From the NCBI GenBank assembly GCA_016178015.1, contig JACOUB010000008.1, positions 1-64,000 on the forward strand: a stretch of 64,000 bases of DNA. The letters are read 5' to 3'. Source of the stretch: Methylocystis sp. GTDB lineage: Bacteria; Pseudomonadota; Alphaproteobacteria; Rhizobiales; Beijerinckiaceae. Every line of letters starts with the position of its first letter. Position 1 is the stretch's first letter. The notes under the pieces were generated by a model. It saw only the letters and a program-made list of their open reading frames with translations. It made no database searches and was not told the origin of the DNA. Below are positions 34,058-46,934 of this stretch, in pieces. The position numbers were made by a program, and so were the translations under genes.

Positions 34058-34492
34058 ATGGCCGCCGCCTATGACCCAAACAACGTCTTCGCCAAGATCC
34101 TGCGCGGCGAAATACCGTCCCACAAGGTTTACGAGGACGACGTCGCGCTGGCGGTCATGGACATCATGCCGCGCGCCGAGGGGCATGTGCTGGTCCTGCC
34201 AAAAGCGCCGGCGCGAGGGCTGCTCGACATCGATCCGGGCGCGCTCGCCGCGCTGATCTTACGCGTGCAACACGTCGCCAAGGCGGTGAAGACGGCTATG
34301 CAGGCCGACGGGCTGACGTTGCAACAATTCAACGAGAGCGCCGGCGGGCAGGTCATCTTCCATTTGCATTTTCATGTTCTGCCGCGCTGGGACGGCGTCG
34401 CCTTGCGGCCGCCGGGCGCCATGGGCGATCAAGAAAAGCTACAAGCTTATGCAAAGGAGATTAAGGAGGCACTGAAGCCGTTCGAAGGCTGA
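34058..34492 (+). CDS. HIT-family hydrolase
   Basis: 144 residues. N-terminal NVFAKILRGEIPSHKVYEDD and the histidine triad HLHFHVLPRW, with QQFNESAGGQVIFH before it. Hydrolyses nucleotide phosphoramidates or dinucleotides (HinT-like) in the cytoplasm. Start at 34058 gives the canonical N-terminus. Terminates before an inverted REP pair shared with the convergent helicase gene. Confidence 0.95.
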   Translation: MAAAYDPNNVFAKILRGEIPSHKVYEDDVALAVMDIMPRAEGHVLVLPKAPARGLLDIDPGALAALILRVQHVAKAVKTAMQADGLTLQQFNESAGGQVIFHLHFHVLPRWDGVALRPPGAMGDQEKLQAYAKEIKEALKPFEG

Positions 34493-34503
34493 GGCGCGGT
34501 CGC

Positions 34504-34574
34504 GGACCGCGAGCCTTCAGGCTCGCTGGCCGACGCCACGCGGTCTGGCCTGCGAGCGTGAACGCTCGCGGTCC
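34504..34574. repeat. Inverted GCGAGCC..GGCTCGC REP pair between convergent genes
   Basis: 34504-34526 (GGACCGCGAGCCTTCAGGCT and CGC) and 34552-34574 (GCGAGCGTGAACGCTCGCGG and TCC) face each other between hit and the helicase gene. Could serve as a bidirectional terminator. Confidence 0.85.
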
Positions 34575-34579
34575 AAGAC

Positions 34580-36067
34580 TTACTCCTCGCCCACCTTCGC
34601 CGGTTTCAACACCACCGGGCGCAGCAAGAAGGACGGGACATGATCGCCGAGCCCCACGACCGGCGGTCCATCATCTTCGCGGAGGCGCGGGCGACGTTCG
34701 CGCCGCTCGCTATACACGCGCCGCGCCGACCGCGCCGCGTCGGGCTCGCCGTAAGTGGGCGGCGCGGGCCGTGCGGCGCCGGGCTGGCTCGGGCGCCTTA
34801 CGGACCGCGAGCCTGAAGGCTCGCGGTCCGAAGCCACAGGCTGGCGATCCGAAGCTCGCTCTCTATCGGCCGGCCGGCGGCCGCGCGAAGGACGTTCGCC
34901 GCGCCGCGGATGACGCGACGCCTCGAGCGGCGGCGGCAATTCGTCGGGGCTGGGCCCGTCCCAATCGATCTTGTTGCCGATCAAATTCTCGATCTGAGCG
35001 ATATATTTGCGGTCTTCGCCGGTGACCAGGCTGATCGCGGTGCCGGAGCGCCCGGCGCGCCCGGTGCGCCCAATGCGATGGACGTAATCCTCGCTGTGGG
35101 TCGGCACATCGAAATTGAACACATGGCTCACGTCAGGAATGTCCAGTCCGCGCGCCGCCACATCCGAACAAACGATCAGCGCCACGTCGCCGTTTCTGAA
35201 AGCGTCGAGCGACGCCATGCGCGCCATCTGATCCATATCGCCATGCAGGGCGCCGGCGGAAAAACCATGCTTTTCAAGCGATCTGTGCAAAATTGCCACG
35301 TCCCGCTTGCGATTGCAGAAGATGATCGCGTTCTTGAAATTGTCCTCCGAACGGAGGCGCCGGCGCAGCGTTTCGCGCTTCTCGGCGTGTCCGTGCGAGG
35401 CGACCAGCACTTGACGGATGTTGGAGGCGGTGGTGGCGGCGGGCGCCACCTCCACCCGTACGGGGTTATGCAAAAACGCCTCGGTGAGGCGGGTGATCTC
35501 GGGCGGCATGGTGGCCGAAAAGAACAGCGTCTGCCGCGTGAAAGGCACCAACTTGCAGATGCGCTCGATGTCGGGGATGAAGCCCATGTCGAGCATGCGG
35601 TCGGCTTCGTCGATGACCAGGATTTCGATGCCGGTGAGCAGCAGCTTGCCGCGATCGAAGAAGTCAAGGAGACGGCCCGGCGTGACGATGAGCACATCGA
35701 CGCCGCGCATGATCTTGGCTTCCTGGTCGCCAAAGGCGACGCCGCCGATCAGCAGGGCGACGTTCAGCTTGTGATTGACGCCATATCTGGCGAATGCCTC
35801 CTCGACCTGCGCAGCGAGTTCGCGCGTCGGCTCGAGAATGAGCGTGCGCGGCATGCGCGCCCGCGCGCGGCCCTGCTCCAGGCGGGTGAGCATCGGCAGC
35901 GTGAAGGCGGCGGTCTTGCCGGTGCCCGTCTGAGCGATGCCTAGAATGTCGCGGCCTTGCAAGGCCGGGGGAATAGCTTGCTCTTGAATGGGCGTCGGCT
36001 GCGTGTATCCAGACGCCTCCACGGCCGCGAGAACCTTTTGCGAAAGGCCCAGTTCGTTGAAGTTCAT
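34580..36067 (-). CDS. DEAD-box ATP-dependent RNA helicase
   Basis: 495 residues. Q motif (FNELGLSQKVLAAVEASGY, TQPTPIQEQAIP), AQTGTGKTAAF, PTRELAAQ, VIDEADRMLDMGF, SATMP, ARGLDIPDV and HRIGRTGRAGRSG are all present. Basic, disordered C-terminal tail as in RhlE/CshA-type proteins. Within the tail, DNA at 34801-34830 is a near-perfect REP palindrome read as SDREPSGSRSVRR. Helps remodel rRNA or mRNA structure. RhlE-like identity is likely but the exact paralogue is not certain. Confidence 0.95.
   Translation of the reverse strand: MNFNELGLSQKVLAAVEASGYTQPTPIQEQAIPPALQGRDILGIAQTGTGKTAAFTLPMLTRLEQGRARARMPRTLILEPTRELAAQVEEAFARYGVNHKLNVALLIGGVAFGDQEAKIMRGVDVLIVTPGRLLDFFDRGKLLLTGIEILVIDEADRMLDMGFIPDIERICKLVPFTRQTLFFSATMPPEITRLTEAFLHNPVRVEVAPAATTASNIRQVLVASHGHAEKRETLRRRLRSEDNFKNAIIFCNRKRDVAILHRSLEKHGFSAGALHGDMDQMARMASLDAFRNGDVALIVCSDVAARGLDIPDVSHVFNFDVPTHSEDYVHRIGRTGRAGRSGTAISLVTGEDRKYIAQIENLIGNKIDWDGPSPDELPPPLEASRHPRRGERPSRGRRPADRERASDRQPVASDREPSGSRSVRRPSQPGAARPAPPTYGEPDAARSARRVYSERRERRPRLREDDGPPVVGLGDHVPSFLLRPVVLKPAKVGEE
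34801..34830. repeat. REP palindrome inside the helicase coding sequence
   Basis: Arms CGGACCGCGAGCC and GGCTCGCGGTCCG around TGAA; same family as 20171, 34504 and 46766. It falls in the disordered C-terminal tail and keeps the reading frame. A shorter degenerate copy (caggctggcgatccgaagct) follows. Confidence 0.85.
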
Positions 36068-36332
36068 CCATTATCCTGATCGCGACGACGATATGGCGAG
36101 GCACGCCCGTGCGCCGGCCGCGTGATGCGCACGAATTTCATAAAAGCGCCGCCGTTTCCGCGAATGTTCCGCTGACGGTCGGCTGTCATTGGCCGCACCA
36201 CACGTGGGCCATGCTTTGTAGCCTAATTGCACAGCATCATTGCACAATGTCAATGAGATTGAAGCGTCGGATGGGTCTCGAGCAAAATTACGCCTAACGC
36301 GCATTCCAGCCGAACGGAGTTAGGCCGGGGGC

Positions 36333-36671
36333 CTATTTTCGATCCTTGCCGCACGGAGTGAGCGACGGCGCGGAATTGGCGCCGTTCGGGATGGAGGCCG
36401 TGGCCGACATGTCCAGCCCCGAACCGGGTCGCGTCGCGCCGGCGCCGCGCGCGTTCCATTGGCTTTGCGCCAGCGCGGGAGCGGCGGCGAGACGCCTCAT
36501 ATCCGCATCTGAGCGGGCGAGAATGATGATCGGCAGCTCGCCATGCTCGACCATTCGCGCCAGAAAGTTCGCCCCGGCCACTCCCGATATCGTGACGATT
36601 GCGGCGACAGCGGCAATCTTCTCCACCATCGATCCGCGCGTATCGTGCTGAAATAATTTTATGTTATGCAT
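36333..36671 (-). CDS. Small membrane-associated protein, unknown
   Basis: 112 residues, ATG preceded by GAGG. One hydrophobic segment (VEKIAAVAAIVTISGVAGAN) near the N-terminus, followed by a polar, Ala/Pro-rich tail ending LTPCGKDRK. The N-terminal stretch recalls small pilin-like or membrane-anchored proteins but no family is recognised. Located between the divergently placed helicase and clpS genes. Moderate confidence that it is expressed. Confidence 0.5.
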   Translation of the reverse strand: MHNIKLFQHDTRGSMVEKIAAVAAIVTISGVAGANFLARMVEHGELPIIILARSDADMRRLAAAPALAQSQWNARGAGATRPGSGLDMSATASIPNGANSAPSLTPCGKDRK

Positions 36672-36995
36672 GTCGCCTCGTTTGTGGCCGACGTCGAACC
36701 TAACCGAACACAGTAAAAATCGCGTTTACGGCCTGGCCGCCGCCACAGAGCCCGCCGCAGCCGGTTTTGCATCTGAGGAATTCCCGCCCGGCGGATTTTT
36801 GGGTCTTGCCAAGGCCGTCGCAAGGAACAAAACTCGCCTCCTCTCCGCCCCGCGCATCTCCCTGTCGGCGCAGACCCGGCCCGATCCAAATGGCTCAAAA
36901 AAAGAACGCCGGTTCGGCGCCAAGAATGCTTCGATACGCTCTAGCCGATCGGTCAGCCGCGGCATATTTGGAAGAATTAAAGAGGAAAAGCTGCC
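36672..36995. other. No gene identified upstream of clpS
   Basis: 324 bp. No phasin or other gene as sometimes precedes clpS. Presumably contains the clpS promoter and the promoter of the minus-strand small protein. Confidence 0.4.
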
Positions 36996-37412
36996 TTGAA
37001 CGCGACTGACGAAATCTCGGGCCGAGGGCGGCGTTTGCTCGCGCCGGAGGCAAATGGCGACATGCCGGCTCGCGCCGGCAAAGAGACGCGCAAGAATGGC
37101 GGCGACGGCAGTCCCGGTTCTGGGACGGCGCTTATCACCCGCACGCGGACGCAGACGCGGCGTCCGAACATGTATCGCGTGCTGCTGCTCAACGATGATT
37201 ATACGACCCAGGAATTCGTGGTGACCGTGCTGCGTAAATATTTCAACAAGACCGTGGAAGAAGCGACGCGCATCATGCTGCACGTGCACAATCATGGCGT
37301 CGGCGAATGCGGGATTTACACTTACGAGGTGGCGGAGACGAAAGTCACGCAAGTCATGGACTATGCGCGCAAACATCAGCACCCGTTACAGTGCATCATG
37401 GAAAAGAAATAA
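36996..37412 (+). CDS. clpS: ClpS, adaptor for ClpAP (N-end rule)
   Basis: 138 residues from a TTG at 36996 (AGAGGAAAA upstream). A ~55-residue low-complexity N-terminal extension precedes the ClpS core: [60 protein letters not shown], with the N-end-rule pocket residues N-D-D and H-x-x-G. Delivers N-degron substrates to ClpA, encoded 12 bp downstream. The exact start within the extension is uncertain. Confidence 0.95.
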   Translation: MNATDEISGRGRRLLAPEANGDMPARAGKETRKNGGDGSPGSGTALITRTRTQTRRPNMYRVLLLNDDYTTQEFVVTVLRKYFNKTVEEATRIMLHVHNHGVGECGIYTYEVAETKVTQVMDYARKHQHPLQCIMEKK

Positions 37413-37424
37413 GGGTGGCGACAG

Positions 37425-39920
37425 ATGCCTACTTTTTCGCGCAACCTCAAACAGTCCCTCGATCGCGCGCTGGCCTCGGCGAGAGAGCGCCATCATGAAT
37501 ATGCGACGCTTGAGCATTTGCTGTTGAGCCTCATCGACGACACGGATGCCGCGGCGGTGCTGCGCGCCTGTTCGGTGGATCTCGAGCTCCTGGCCAAGAA
37601 CCTGCGCGAGTACATCAGTCGGGAGTTGGACAATCTCGTCAATGAAAACGCCGATGATTGTAAGCCCACCGCCGGGTTCCAGAGGGTCGTTCAACGCGCC
37701 TTCATCAACGTGCAATCGTCCGGACGCGAGGATGTGAGCGGCGCCAATGTGCTTGTCGCGCTGTTCGCCGAACGGGAGAGCCACGCAGTCTACTTCTTGC
37801 AAGAACAGGATATGACGCGCTACGACGCCGTGAATTACATCAGCCACGGCATCGCCAAACGTCCCGGACTGACCGATACGACGCGGGCGACGCGCGGCGT
37901 GGAGGACGATGCGGACCGTTCCGAGGCGCGTGAGAGCCGCGAAGGAGAATCCCGCAAGAAGGAAGGCGCGCTCGAAGCCTATTGCGTCAATCTCAACAAG
38001 AAAGCCCGCGAAGGCCGCATTGATCCGCTCATCGGTCGTGACGCCGAGGTGCTGCGCACGATCCAGGTGTTGTGCCGGCGTCAAAAGAACAATCCGCTGC
38101 TCGTCGGCGATCCGGGCGTCGGCAAGACGGCGATCGCGGAAGGTCTGGCGCGCAAGATCGTTTCTGGCGACGTGCCGGCGGTGCTCGGCAACGCTACGGT
38201 GTTTGCGCTGGACATGGGCACATTGCTCGCAGGCACGCGTTATCGCGGCGATTTCGAGGAGCGGCTGAAACAGGTCGTAAAAGAAATAGAGAACCACAAG
38301 AGCGCCATTTTGTTCATCGACGAGATCCATACAGTGATCGGCGCCGGCGCCACATCGGGCGGCGCGATGGACGCCTCCAATCTGTTGAAGCCGGCGCTCG
38401 CGCAAGGCACGCTGCGCTGCATCGGCTCGACCACCTACAAGGAATACCGGCAATATTTCGAGAAAGACCGCGCGCTGGTGCGCCGGTTCCAGAAGATCGA
38501 CATTAACGAACCGTCCATTCCCGACACGATCGAGATCATGAAAGGGCTCAAGCCCTATTTCGAGGAATTCCACAAGATCCGGTACACCGGCGAGGCGTTG
38601 AAGGCCGCGGTCGAATTGTCCGCCCGCTTCATTCATGACCGCAAGCTGCCCGACAAGGCGATCGACGTGATCGACGAAACCGGCGCCGCTCAAATGCTGC
38701 TGCCCGATTCGAAGCGCAAGAAAACGATCGGGATAAAGGAGATCGAGGCGACCATCGCCACCATGGCGCGCATTCCTCCCAAAACCGTTTCCAAGGACGA
38801 CGCCGAAGTGCTCGCCCATCTCGACGAAACCTTGAAGCGCGTGGTTTACGGCCAGGACAAGGCGATCAGCGCCTTGTCCTCGGCGATCAAGCTGGCGCGC
38901 GCCGGCTTGCGCGACGTGGAAAAACCCATCGGCTGTTATCTCTTTTCCGGCCCGACCGGCGTCGGCAAGACCGAAGCCGCTCGCCAACTCGCGGTGTCGC
39001 TCGGCGTCGAACTCGTGCGGTTCGACATGTCGGAATATATGGAGCGCCACACCGTGAGCCGCCTCATTGGCGCGCCGCCCGGCTATGTGGGTTTCGATCA
39101 AGGCGGATTGCTTACCGACGCCATCGATCAGCACCCGCATTGCGTGCTGCTGCTCGACGAGGTCGAAAAGGCGCATCAGGACCTGTACAACATCCTGCTG
39201 CAGGTGATGGACCACGGCAAGCTCACCGACCACAACGGCAAGCAGATTGACTTCCGCAACGTCATTCTCATCATGACGACGAATGCCGGGGCAGCGGATC
39301 TCGCCAGAACGCCGATCGGCTTTACGCGCTCCAAGCGCGACGGCGACGACAGCGAAGCGATCAACCGCCTGTTCGCGCCGGAATTCCGCAATCGTCTGGA
39401 TGCGATCGTGGCGTTCGGACATCTCCCGGTGGAGGTGATCGCCCGGGTCGTCGACAAATTCATCATGCAGCTGGAGGTCCAGCTCGCTGACCGCAATGTC
39501 ACGATCGAGTTGACGGACGAAGCGCGCTCCTGGCTCGTCGAACACGGTTATGACGAGGCGATGGGCGCCCGTCCGATGGCCCGCGTCATCCACCAGATCA
39601 TCAAGACTCCTTTGGCCGAGGAAGTGTTGTTCGGACGGCTGAAGAATGGCGGGGCGGTGCGCGTCGTGGTGGTGGCGAGTGAAAGCGGCGCAAAGACGCT
39701 CGGCTTCGTATTCCCCGAAGGGCCGGTCCTGCCTCGCCCCGAACGGGACATCATCGAAGCCGGCAAAAAACGCGCATCGGCAGATTTTGAGACGCACCGT
39801 CCCCGCAAGCAAGCAAGCGATGCGCCGGACGCCGCCGGCGCCGGCGCCGGACGCGGCGCCGGGCCGAACAGCCCCCGCCCCCTGCCGCGCAGCGTGCCCC
39901 ACGCGCCATTGAAGAGCTGA
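37425..39920 (+). CDS. clpA: ClpA, AAA+ unfoldase of ClpAP protease
   Basis: 831 residues. N-domain ([20 protein letters not shown]), AAA-1 with [17 protein letters not shown] and [16 protein letters not shown]-2 with [16 protein letters not shown] and [13 protein letters not shown], then the D2-small domain. Unfolds substrates for ClpP (gene at 23.6 kb). The C-terminal ~60 residues are an Ala/Gly/Pro-rich tail longer than in E. coli. Confidence 0.97.
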   Translation: MPTFSRNLKQSLDRALASARERHHEYATLEHLLLSLIDDTDAAAVLRACSVDLELLAKNLREYISRELDNLVNENADDCKPTAGFQRVVQRAFINVQSSGREDVSGANVLVALFAERESHAVYFLQEQDMTRYDAVNYISHGIAKRPGLTDTTRATRGVEDDADRSEARESREGESRKKEGALEAYCVNLNKKAREGRIDPLIGRDAEVLRTIQVLCRRQKNNPLLVGDPGVGKTAIAEGLARKIVSGDVPAVLGNATVFALDMGTLLAGTRYRGDFEERLKQVVKEIENHKSAILFIDEIHTVIGAGATSGGAMDASNLLKPALAQGTLRCIGSTTYKEYRQYFEKDRALVRRFQKIDINEPSIPDTIEIMKGLKPYFEEFHKIRYTGEALKAAVELSARFIHDRKLPDKAIDVIDETGAAQMLLPDSKRKKTIGIKEIEATIATMARIPPKTVSKDDAEVLAHLDETLKRVVYGQDKAISALSSAIKLARAGLRDVEKPIGCYLFSGPTGVGKTEAARQLAVSLGVELVRFDMSEYMERHTVSRLIGAPPGYVGFDQGGLLTDAIDQHPHCVLLLDEVEKAHQDLYNILLQVMDHGKLTDHNGKQIDFRNVILIMTTNAGAADLARTPIGFTRSKRDGDDSEAINRLFAPEFRNRLDAIVAFGHLPVEVIARVVDKFIMQLEVQLADRNVTIELTDEARSWLVEHGYDEAMGARPMARVIHQIIKTPLAEEVLFGRLKNGGAVRVVVVASESGAKTLGFVFPEGPVLPRPERDIIEAGKKRASADFETHRPRKQASDAPDAAGAGAGRGAGPNSPRPLPRSVPHAPLKS

Positions 39921-40078
39921 CCCCCGCGGCGGGGACGAGACAGCTCGGGCTGGGTCATCCAAAATTAACCATGATTGACGCAACATCGGGCGAAACGCGT
40001 TGCGCGGCGCAACGGCCGTAAAAGGCCGGCGCCGCCGGCGCGATCGATGCTCTACATCTTCGCCCGCACCAAAAGGGT

Positions 40079-41314
40079 TTGACGCAAGTGCTCGAGGACT
40101 TGAACACCGCCAACGGCGGCGCCGGCGCGTTGCGTATCGTTCATGTCCTGCGCGCGCCGGTCGGCGGCCTGTTTCGACATGTCCTGGACCTTTCCTATGG
40201 CCAGATTGCCCGCGGTCATCAGGTCGGCCTCATCGCCGATTCTCTGACAGGCGGAGCGCGCGCCGAGGCCCAGCTCGCTGAATTGGCACCCAAACTTGCG
40301 CTCGGTGTGATGCGCATCCCCATGCGGCGGCTGCCGCATCCCAGCGATTTGAGCGCCTTGGCTGAGGTAAGCCGTCGGCTTGCAGCCCTTGCTCCCGACG
40401 TTGTGCACGGACACGGTTCGAAAGGCGGTTTTTATGCGCGTTTCTCCTGTCTCATGCGGGGCCGGTCGGAAGCGATACGCGCCTATACGCCGCACGGCGG
40501 CAGTCTCAATTATCGGCCTGGGTCATGGACGCATCGCTTGTTCATGTTGGTCGAGAAGCTTCTCGCTTACCAAACCGACATTTTGCTTTTTGAAAGCGCC
40601 TACATCGCCAATAGGTACCGGACCTATGTCGGCGAGCCATACGGCCTGGCGCGTGTCGTACGCAATGGCGTCGGACCGGAGGAATTCGCGCCGGTGACGC
40701 CGGTCGCCGAGGCCGCCGACTTTGTCTACGTCGGCGAATTTCGCTCCGCCAAGGGTCTCGATACGTTGATCGACGCGATGGGCCTCATCGCCGCCAGATT
40801 GAACCGCAAACCCAACATCGTCCTGGTCGGCGCCGGCCCCGAGCAATCGGCGTTGCGCGATCGCGCCGAGAAACGAGGCGTTGCAGCGCAACTGAAATTC
40901 AAGCCGCCGACGCCCGCGCGTGAAGCTTTCGCGCTGGGCAAAATCATGGTCTTGCCGAGCCGGGCCGAATCGCTTCCTTACATCGCGCTGGAGGCTGTCG
41001 GCGCTCGGTTGCCGCTCGTCGCCACCAATGTCGGAGGCATGACGGAGATTTTTGGTCCCCACAGCGGCCAGCTGATCGCTTGCGACGACGCCAACCTGTT
41101 GAGCGAGGCGCTCGTTGGCGCGCTCAACGAAGATCCGGCTGCGCAACGGGCGAAAGCGACTGAGCTCGCCGACTATGTCGCCTCGCGATTTTCGCTTTCG
41201 CACATGGTCGATCAAATCATATCCGGCTATCGCGAAGCCATCGCCCTTCGCTGCGGCCGTGGAACGGAGGCGATCGACGTTGCGTCCTCTTTTCTTGACG
41301 GCCGGCGACAGTGA
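40079..41314 (+). CDS. GT4-family glycosyltransferase
   Basis: 411 residues from a TTG at 40079. N-terminal GT-B domain LRIVHVLRAPVGGLFRHVLD, and PDVVHGHGSKGGFYAR; C-terminal donor domain with YVGEFRSAKGLDTLIDAM, LVGAGPEQSALRD and the E-x7-E signature in SRAESLPYIALEAVGARLPL. Probably adds a sugar from NDP-sugar to a lipid-linked or exopolysaccharide intermediate. Followed by an O-antigen ligase/polymerase-like gene after a REP pair, suggesting an exopolysaccharide function. Confidence 0.92.
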   Translation: MTQVLEDLNTANGGAGALRIVHVLRAPVGGLFRHVLDLSYGQIARGHQVGLIADSLTGGARAEAQLAELAPKLALGVMRIPMRRLPHPSDLSALAEVSRRLAALAPDVVHGHGSKGGFYARFSCLMRGRSEAIRAYTPHGGSLNYRPGSWTHRLFMLVEKLLAYQTDILLFESAYIANRYRTYVGEPYGLARVVRNGVGPEEFAPVTPVAEAADFVYVGEFRSAKGLDTLIDAMGLIAARLNRKPNIVLVGAGPEQSALRDRAEKRGVAAQLKFKPPTPAREAFALGKIMVLPSRAESLPYIALEAVGARLPLVATNVGGMTEIFGPHSGQLIACDDANLLSEALVGALNEDPAAQRAKATELADYVASRFSLSHMVDQIISGYREAIALRCGRGTEAIDVASSFLDGRRQ

Positions 41315-41384
41315 CCGAGGGCGTTGCGAAGGCGTTGAATTAAGGCATCGTTCGGAAATAAGTGAGCCGGAAAGGGCGCGTTTT

Positions 41385-41538
41385 CCCTCTCCCCGCTTGC
41401 GGGGAGAGGGTCAGGGTGAGGGGCTTGGGGTTTTATGCGCATTGCCGGCAAAGCCGACGGAGTGCTGGCTTCATCGGCTTGCGTGATGACACCCCCGGCC
41501 CCTCACCCCAGCCCTCTCCCCGTAAACGGGGAGAGGGG
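41385..41538. repeat. Inverted REP doublet (CCCTCTCCCCGC family)
   Basis: Units at 41385-41430 and 41498-41538 in opposite orientation with ~67 bp between. Lies in the 309-bp gap between the two polysaccharide genes; no gene inside. Confidence 0.85.
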
Positions 41539-41623
41539 GCGCGCGCCCAATCAATTCGCTTATTTGCGGACGGCGACTAAGTCTCGATACAAAAGAATGT
41601 GGCGAACGAATTACGAGGTTGCG

Positions 41624-42937
41624 ATGGCCACCAATTGCTCGACGCGCGTCGAATCGTCTGGGACGTCGGCGGATCATGCCGCACGTCCGCCCGCAATTCG
41701 TCTCGATTATCAAAAGATCGTCAACGCGACCGTCGCGGTTTTTGTGGTCTGCGGAGCGATCGCGATCATTGAGCCGTCGCCTTACGATTTCGCCGCGCTG
41801 GTCGCCATTCCCGTTTGGTTTGTCGGCGGCGTCGCCGTCCATCGCAGCTTCATACTGTTCGCCTTCCTGATGCTCTTTTACAATCTAACAGGATTCCTCG
41901 CGTTGGTTCCGCATTGGGAGGACGCGGCGGCGGCGATGTTTATGTATCAGTCGACCTATCTGACCGTCACGGCGCTATTTTTTGCTTTATTCGTGGCGGA
42001 ACGGACGCAGGATCGGACGGAGTTATGTCTGAAGGCCTATGCAGCGAGCAATATTTTAGCGGCTTCCGCCGGCATTCTGGGCTATTTTGACGTTGGCGGC
42101 CTCGGAGAGTTGTTTACCCACTTCGGGCGCGCTTCTGGAACGTTCAAGGACCCAAACGTTCTTGGCCCCTTCATCATCACGGGCGCCTTGTATTTGGCCC
42201 AAAATTTGATCCTCGCGCGTGCGAGGCGCGTCGGACTTTCTATTGCGCTGCTGCTGATCCTAGTCGCCGGCGTCTTCCTGTCATTCTCGCGCGGCGCATG
42301 GGGCGCATTTATTTTTTCGTCGATGCTAATGGCGGCCTCGGCCTACGTCACGGCCGCGGATAAGAAGACAAAGAGACGAATTGCGATGGCGGCGTTTGTC
42401 GCTGTAGCCGTATCGATACTCGTGGTGCTTTTGTTGTTGTCGATGGATCAAACCCGCGATCTCTTCCTGGACCGCGCTTTGCTGACGCAGTACTACGACG
42501 AAGGCGCAACCGGCCGGTTCGGCAACCAGCTGCGATCTCTGCCCCCGGTTTTCGAGAGGTTTAACGGATTTGGCCCATTGCGGTTCAGGCTAATCTTCGG
42601 TCTTGAACCGCATAACTCTTATATCGGCGCTTTTGCCAATCAAGGTTGGCTTGGCGGCCTCACTTTCATCATTTTGGCGCTCGCTACGACTTTTGTCGGG
42701 TTCCGACTGATGTTCGCCGCCTCGCCCTATCAGCGACAGGCTCAGGTGGTGTTTCCGGCGCTGCTCGCCTTCTTCCTGCAGGCCTTTCAGATCGACATCG
42801 ATCACTGGCGCCATGTTTTTCTCATGCTCGGCGTTGTCTGGGGATTGGAGGCCGCAAGGCAGAGATGGGAGCTTCGACAATGGCGTCAAACATCGGAGCT
42901 GATGGCGAGCAGCGTCCAATCATGCGTGAAATCATAA
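41624..42937 (+). CDS. O-antigen ligase/polymerase-like membrane protein (Wzy/WaaL family)
   Basis: 437 residues from the ATG at 41624, chosen for its ACGAGG site (ATG at 41597 is the alternative). About ten to twelve hydrophobic helices. The family signature GTFKDPNVLGPFIITGALYL followed by VFLSFSRGAWGAFI (the SRGAW motif) and a large periplasmic loop ending EPHNSYIGAFANQGWLGGL (the HN-x-Y motif) is diagnostic of the O-antigen_lig superfamily. Likely polymerises or ligates a surface polysaccharide, with the upstream glycosyltransferase. Confidence 0.9.
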   Translation: MATNCSTRVESSGTSADHAARPPAIRLDYQKIVNATVAVFVVCGAIAIIEPSPYDFAALVAIPVWFVGGVAVHRSFILFAFLMLFYNLTGFLALVPHWEDAAAAMFMYQSTYLTVTALFFALFVAERTQDRTELCLKAYAASNILAASAGILGYFDVGGLGELFTHFGRASGTFKDPNVLGPFIITGALYLAQNLILARARRVGLSIALLLILVAGVFLSFSRGAWGAFIFSSMLMAASAYVTAADKKTKRRIAMAAFVAVAVSILVVLLLLSMDQTRDLFLDRALLTQYYDEGATGRFGNQLRSLPPVFERFNGFGPLRFRLIFGLEPHNSYIGAFANQGWLGGLTFIILALATTFVGFRLMFAASPYQRQAQVVFPALLAFFLQAFQIDIDHWRHVFLMLGVVWGLEAARQRWELRQWRQTSELMASSVQSCVKS

Positions 42938-43043
42938 CGGGGCGCCGGGCGTGGCGACAACAAATTGGCCGACGGAGATGGTTCTCTTCCGCCGGCCTAC
43001 TTTATTGACCTGCATTACCCGCGGTTTGCAACCGTATAAGTTT

Positions 43044-43274
43044 CTACTCCGCCGCCTCGCTCGGCGGCGTGAGGGGGCGCAACTCGAACACCCGCCCGAA
43101 TTTGCCGGCGCCGGACAGATCTCCTTTTCGGAGCGCCTTTTGCACAGCCTCGAGCTTGAGCGCGTCGTCAAGGGAATAAGCGGGCGACCAATCGCCGGCG
43201 TCATACCTAAGTTCAACATCCACTTCTGCGAGATAATCGCCTTCACGGATCAGTTCGGTGGTCTTGCCAGTCAT
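43044..43274 (-). CDS. Small antitoxin-like protein downstream of DUF4258
   Basis: 76 residues: MTGKTTELIREGDYLAEVDV, ELRYDAGDWSPAYSLDDALK and LEAVQKALRKGDLSGAGKFG, ending LRPLTPPSEAAE. No transmembrane or DNA-binding motif is certain, but the sequence recalls the small acidic/basic partner proteins found after DUF4258 genes. Its ATG overlaps the TGA of the intact-length DUF4258 frame (ATGA), implying a coupled pair. Family assignment tentative. Confidence 0.7.
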   Translation of the reverse strand: MTGKTTELIREGDYLAEVDVELRYDAGDWSPAYSLDDALKLEAVQKALRKGDLSGAGKFGRVFELRPLTPPSEAAE

Positions 43275-43593
43275 GTCCGTCGCCTCGTTCTCCAGTCGTC
43301 TTCCCACCGGTCCCGGTCTGGCCTGTAAGCAGTCACCAGCACCGCTGGTTTCGATTGACCCGCAGGAACGCCCTACAGCACGTGGATCGGCTCCCCCGCG
43401 CCATCTCTTTGTAGCGTCAATATAACTGGTCCTTTGAAGTAATCTGGATACTCCTCAATGACATCGCTTGCCGGCAAGCCCGCCATGACATCCTGAATGT
43501 ATATAGCATCCGCGGCGAGTTCCTTGAAGGCGTGCCGGGAAATTTCGACCTCGCCTCGCGCCGCCAGATTTTGGATATGAGCAAGCAGCACGC

Positions 43594-43597
<4 letters not shown>
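43271..43597 (-). pseudogene. DUF4258 protein interrupted by an in-frame amber codon
   Basis: 108-codon frame: [66 protein letters not shown], then TAG at 43373-43375, then GVPAGQSKPAVLVTAYRPDR and WEDDWRTRRRT. Homologues have HVLWG at this point, so TGG to TAG (one base) explains the interruption. The frame on both sides is intact, meaning a recent mutation, sequencing error or stop-codon suppression. As it stands a 74-residue protein is made. The ATG overlaps the uvrA TGA, so it is cotranscribed with uvrA. DUF4258 is RelE-like, so this may have been a toxin. Confidence 0.8.
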
Positions 43598-46611
<3,014 letters not shown>

Positions 46612-46765
46612 GGACGGCGTCGAATGCTGGAGAAACGGACGCTGATCCTCGGCGCCCGCGCCTCAATGCCATGCTTCGCCGCCATAATCCACCGGCGCCT
46701 GAGCCACGCCAGTTGCTTCATCCATGGCTACGGTTTAGTGGTTTGGTCCAGTAAACTAGACAGTT

Positions 46766-46830
46766 GCGCGCCTGAAGGCGCGCGGTCCAAATGGCGCCGA
46801 ATCTGCCGGACCGCGAGCCTTCAGGCTCGC
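46766..46830. repeat. Inverted GCGAGCC-family REP pair between uvrA and dctA
   Basis: 46766-46788 (GCGCGCCTGAAGGCGCGCGG plus TCC) and 46808-46830 (GGACCGCGAGCCTTCAGGCT plus CGC) face each other across 19 bp, about 100 bp ahead of the dctA start. Confidence 0.85.
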
Positions 46831-46934
46831 AAACCGACCCACCCTTCATTCTGGCTGAAGCGGACCATCGGCGGCGCGCGCGACGATATTTGTCCGAAGA
46901 CGGAAGCAATTCACATAGCCATGAAACGAGCGCC

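Noticed and set aside
39921-39945. GC hairpin after clpA as intrinsic terminator
   Set aside because: Short stem CCCCGC/GCGGGG without a following T run.
37386-39986. 866-codon open frame antisense to clpA
   Set aside because: High-GC shadow of clpA; translation is Arg/His/Asp-rich with no domain.
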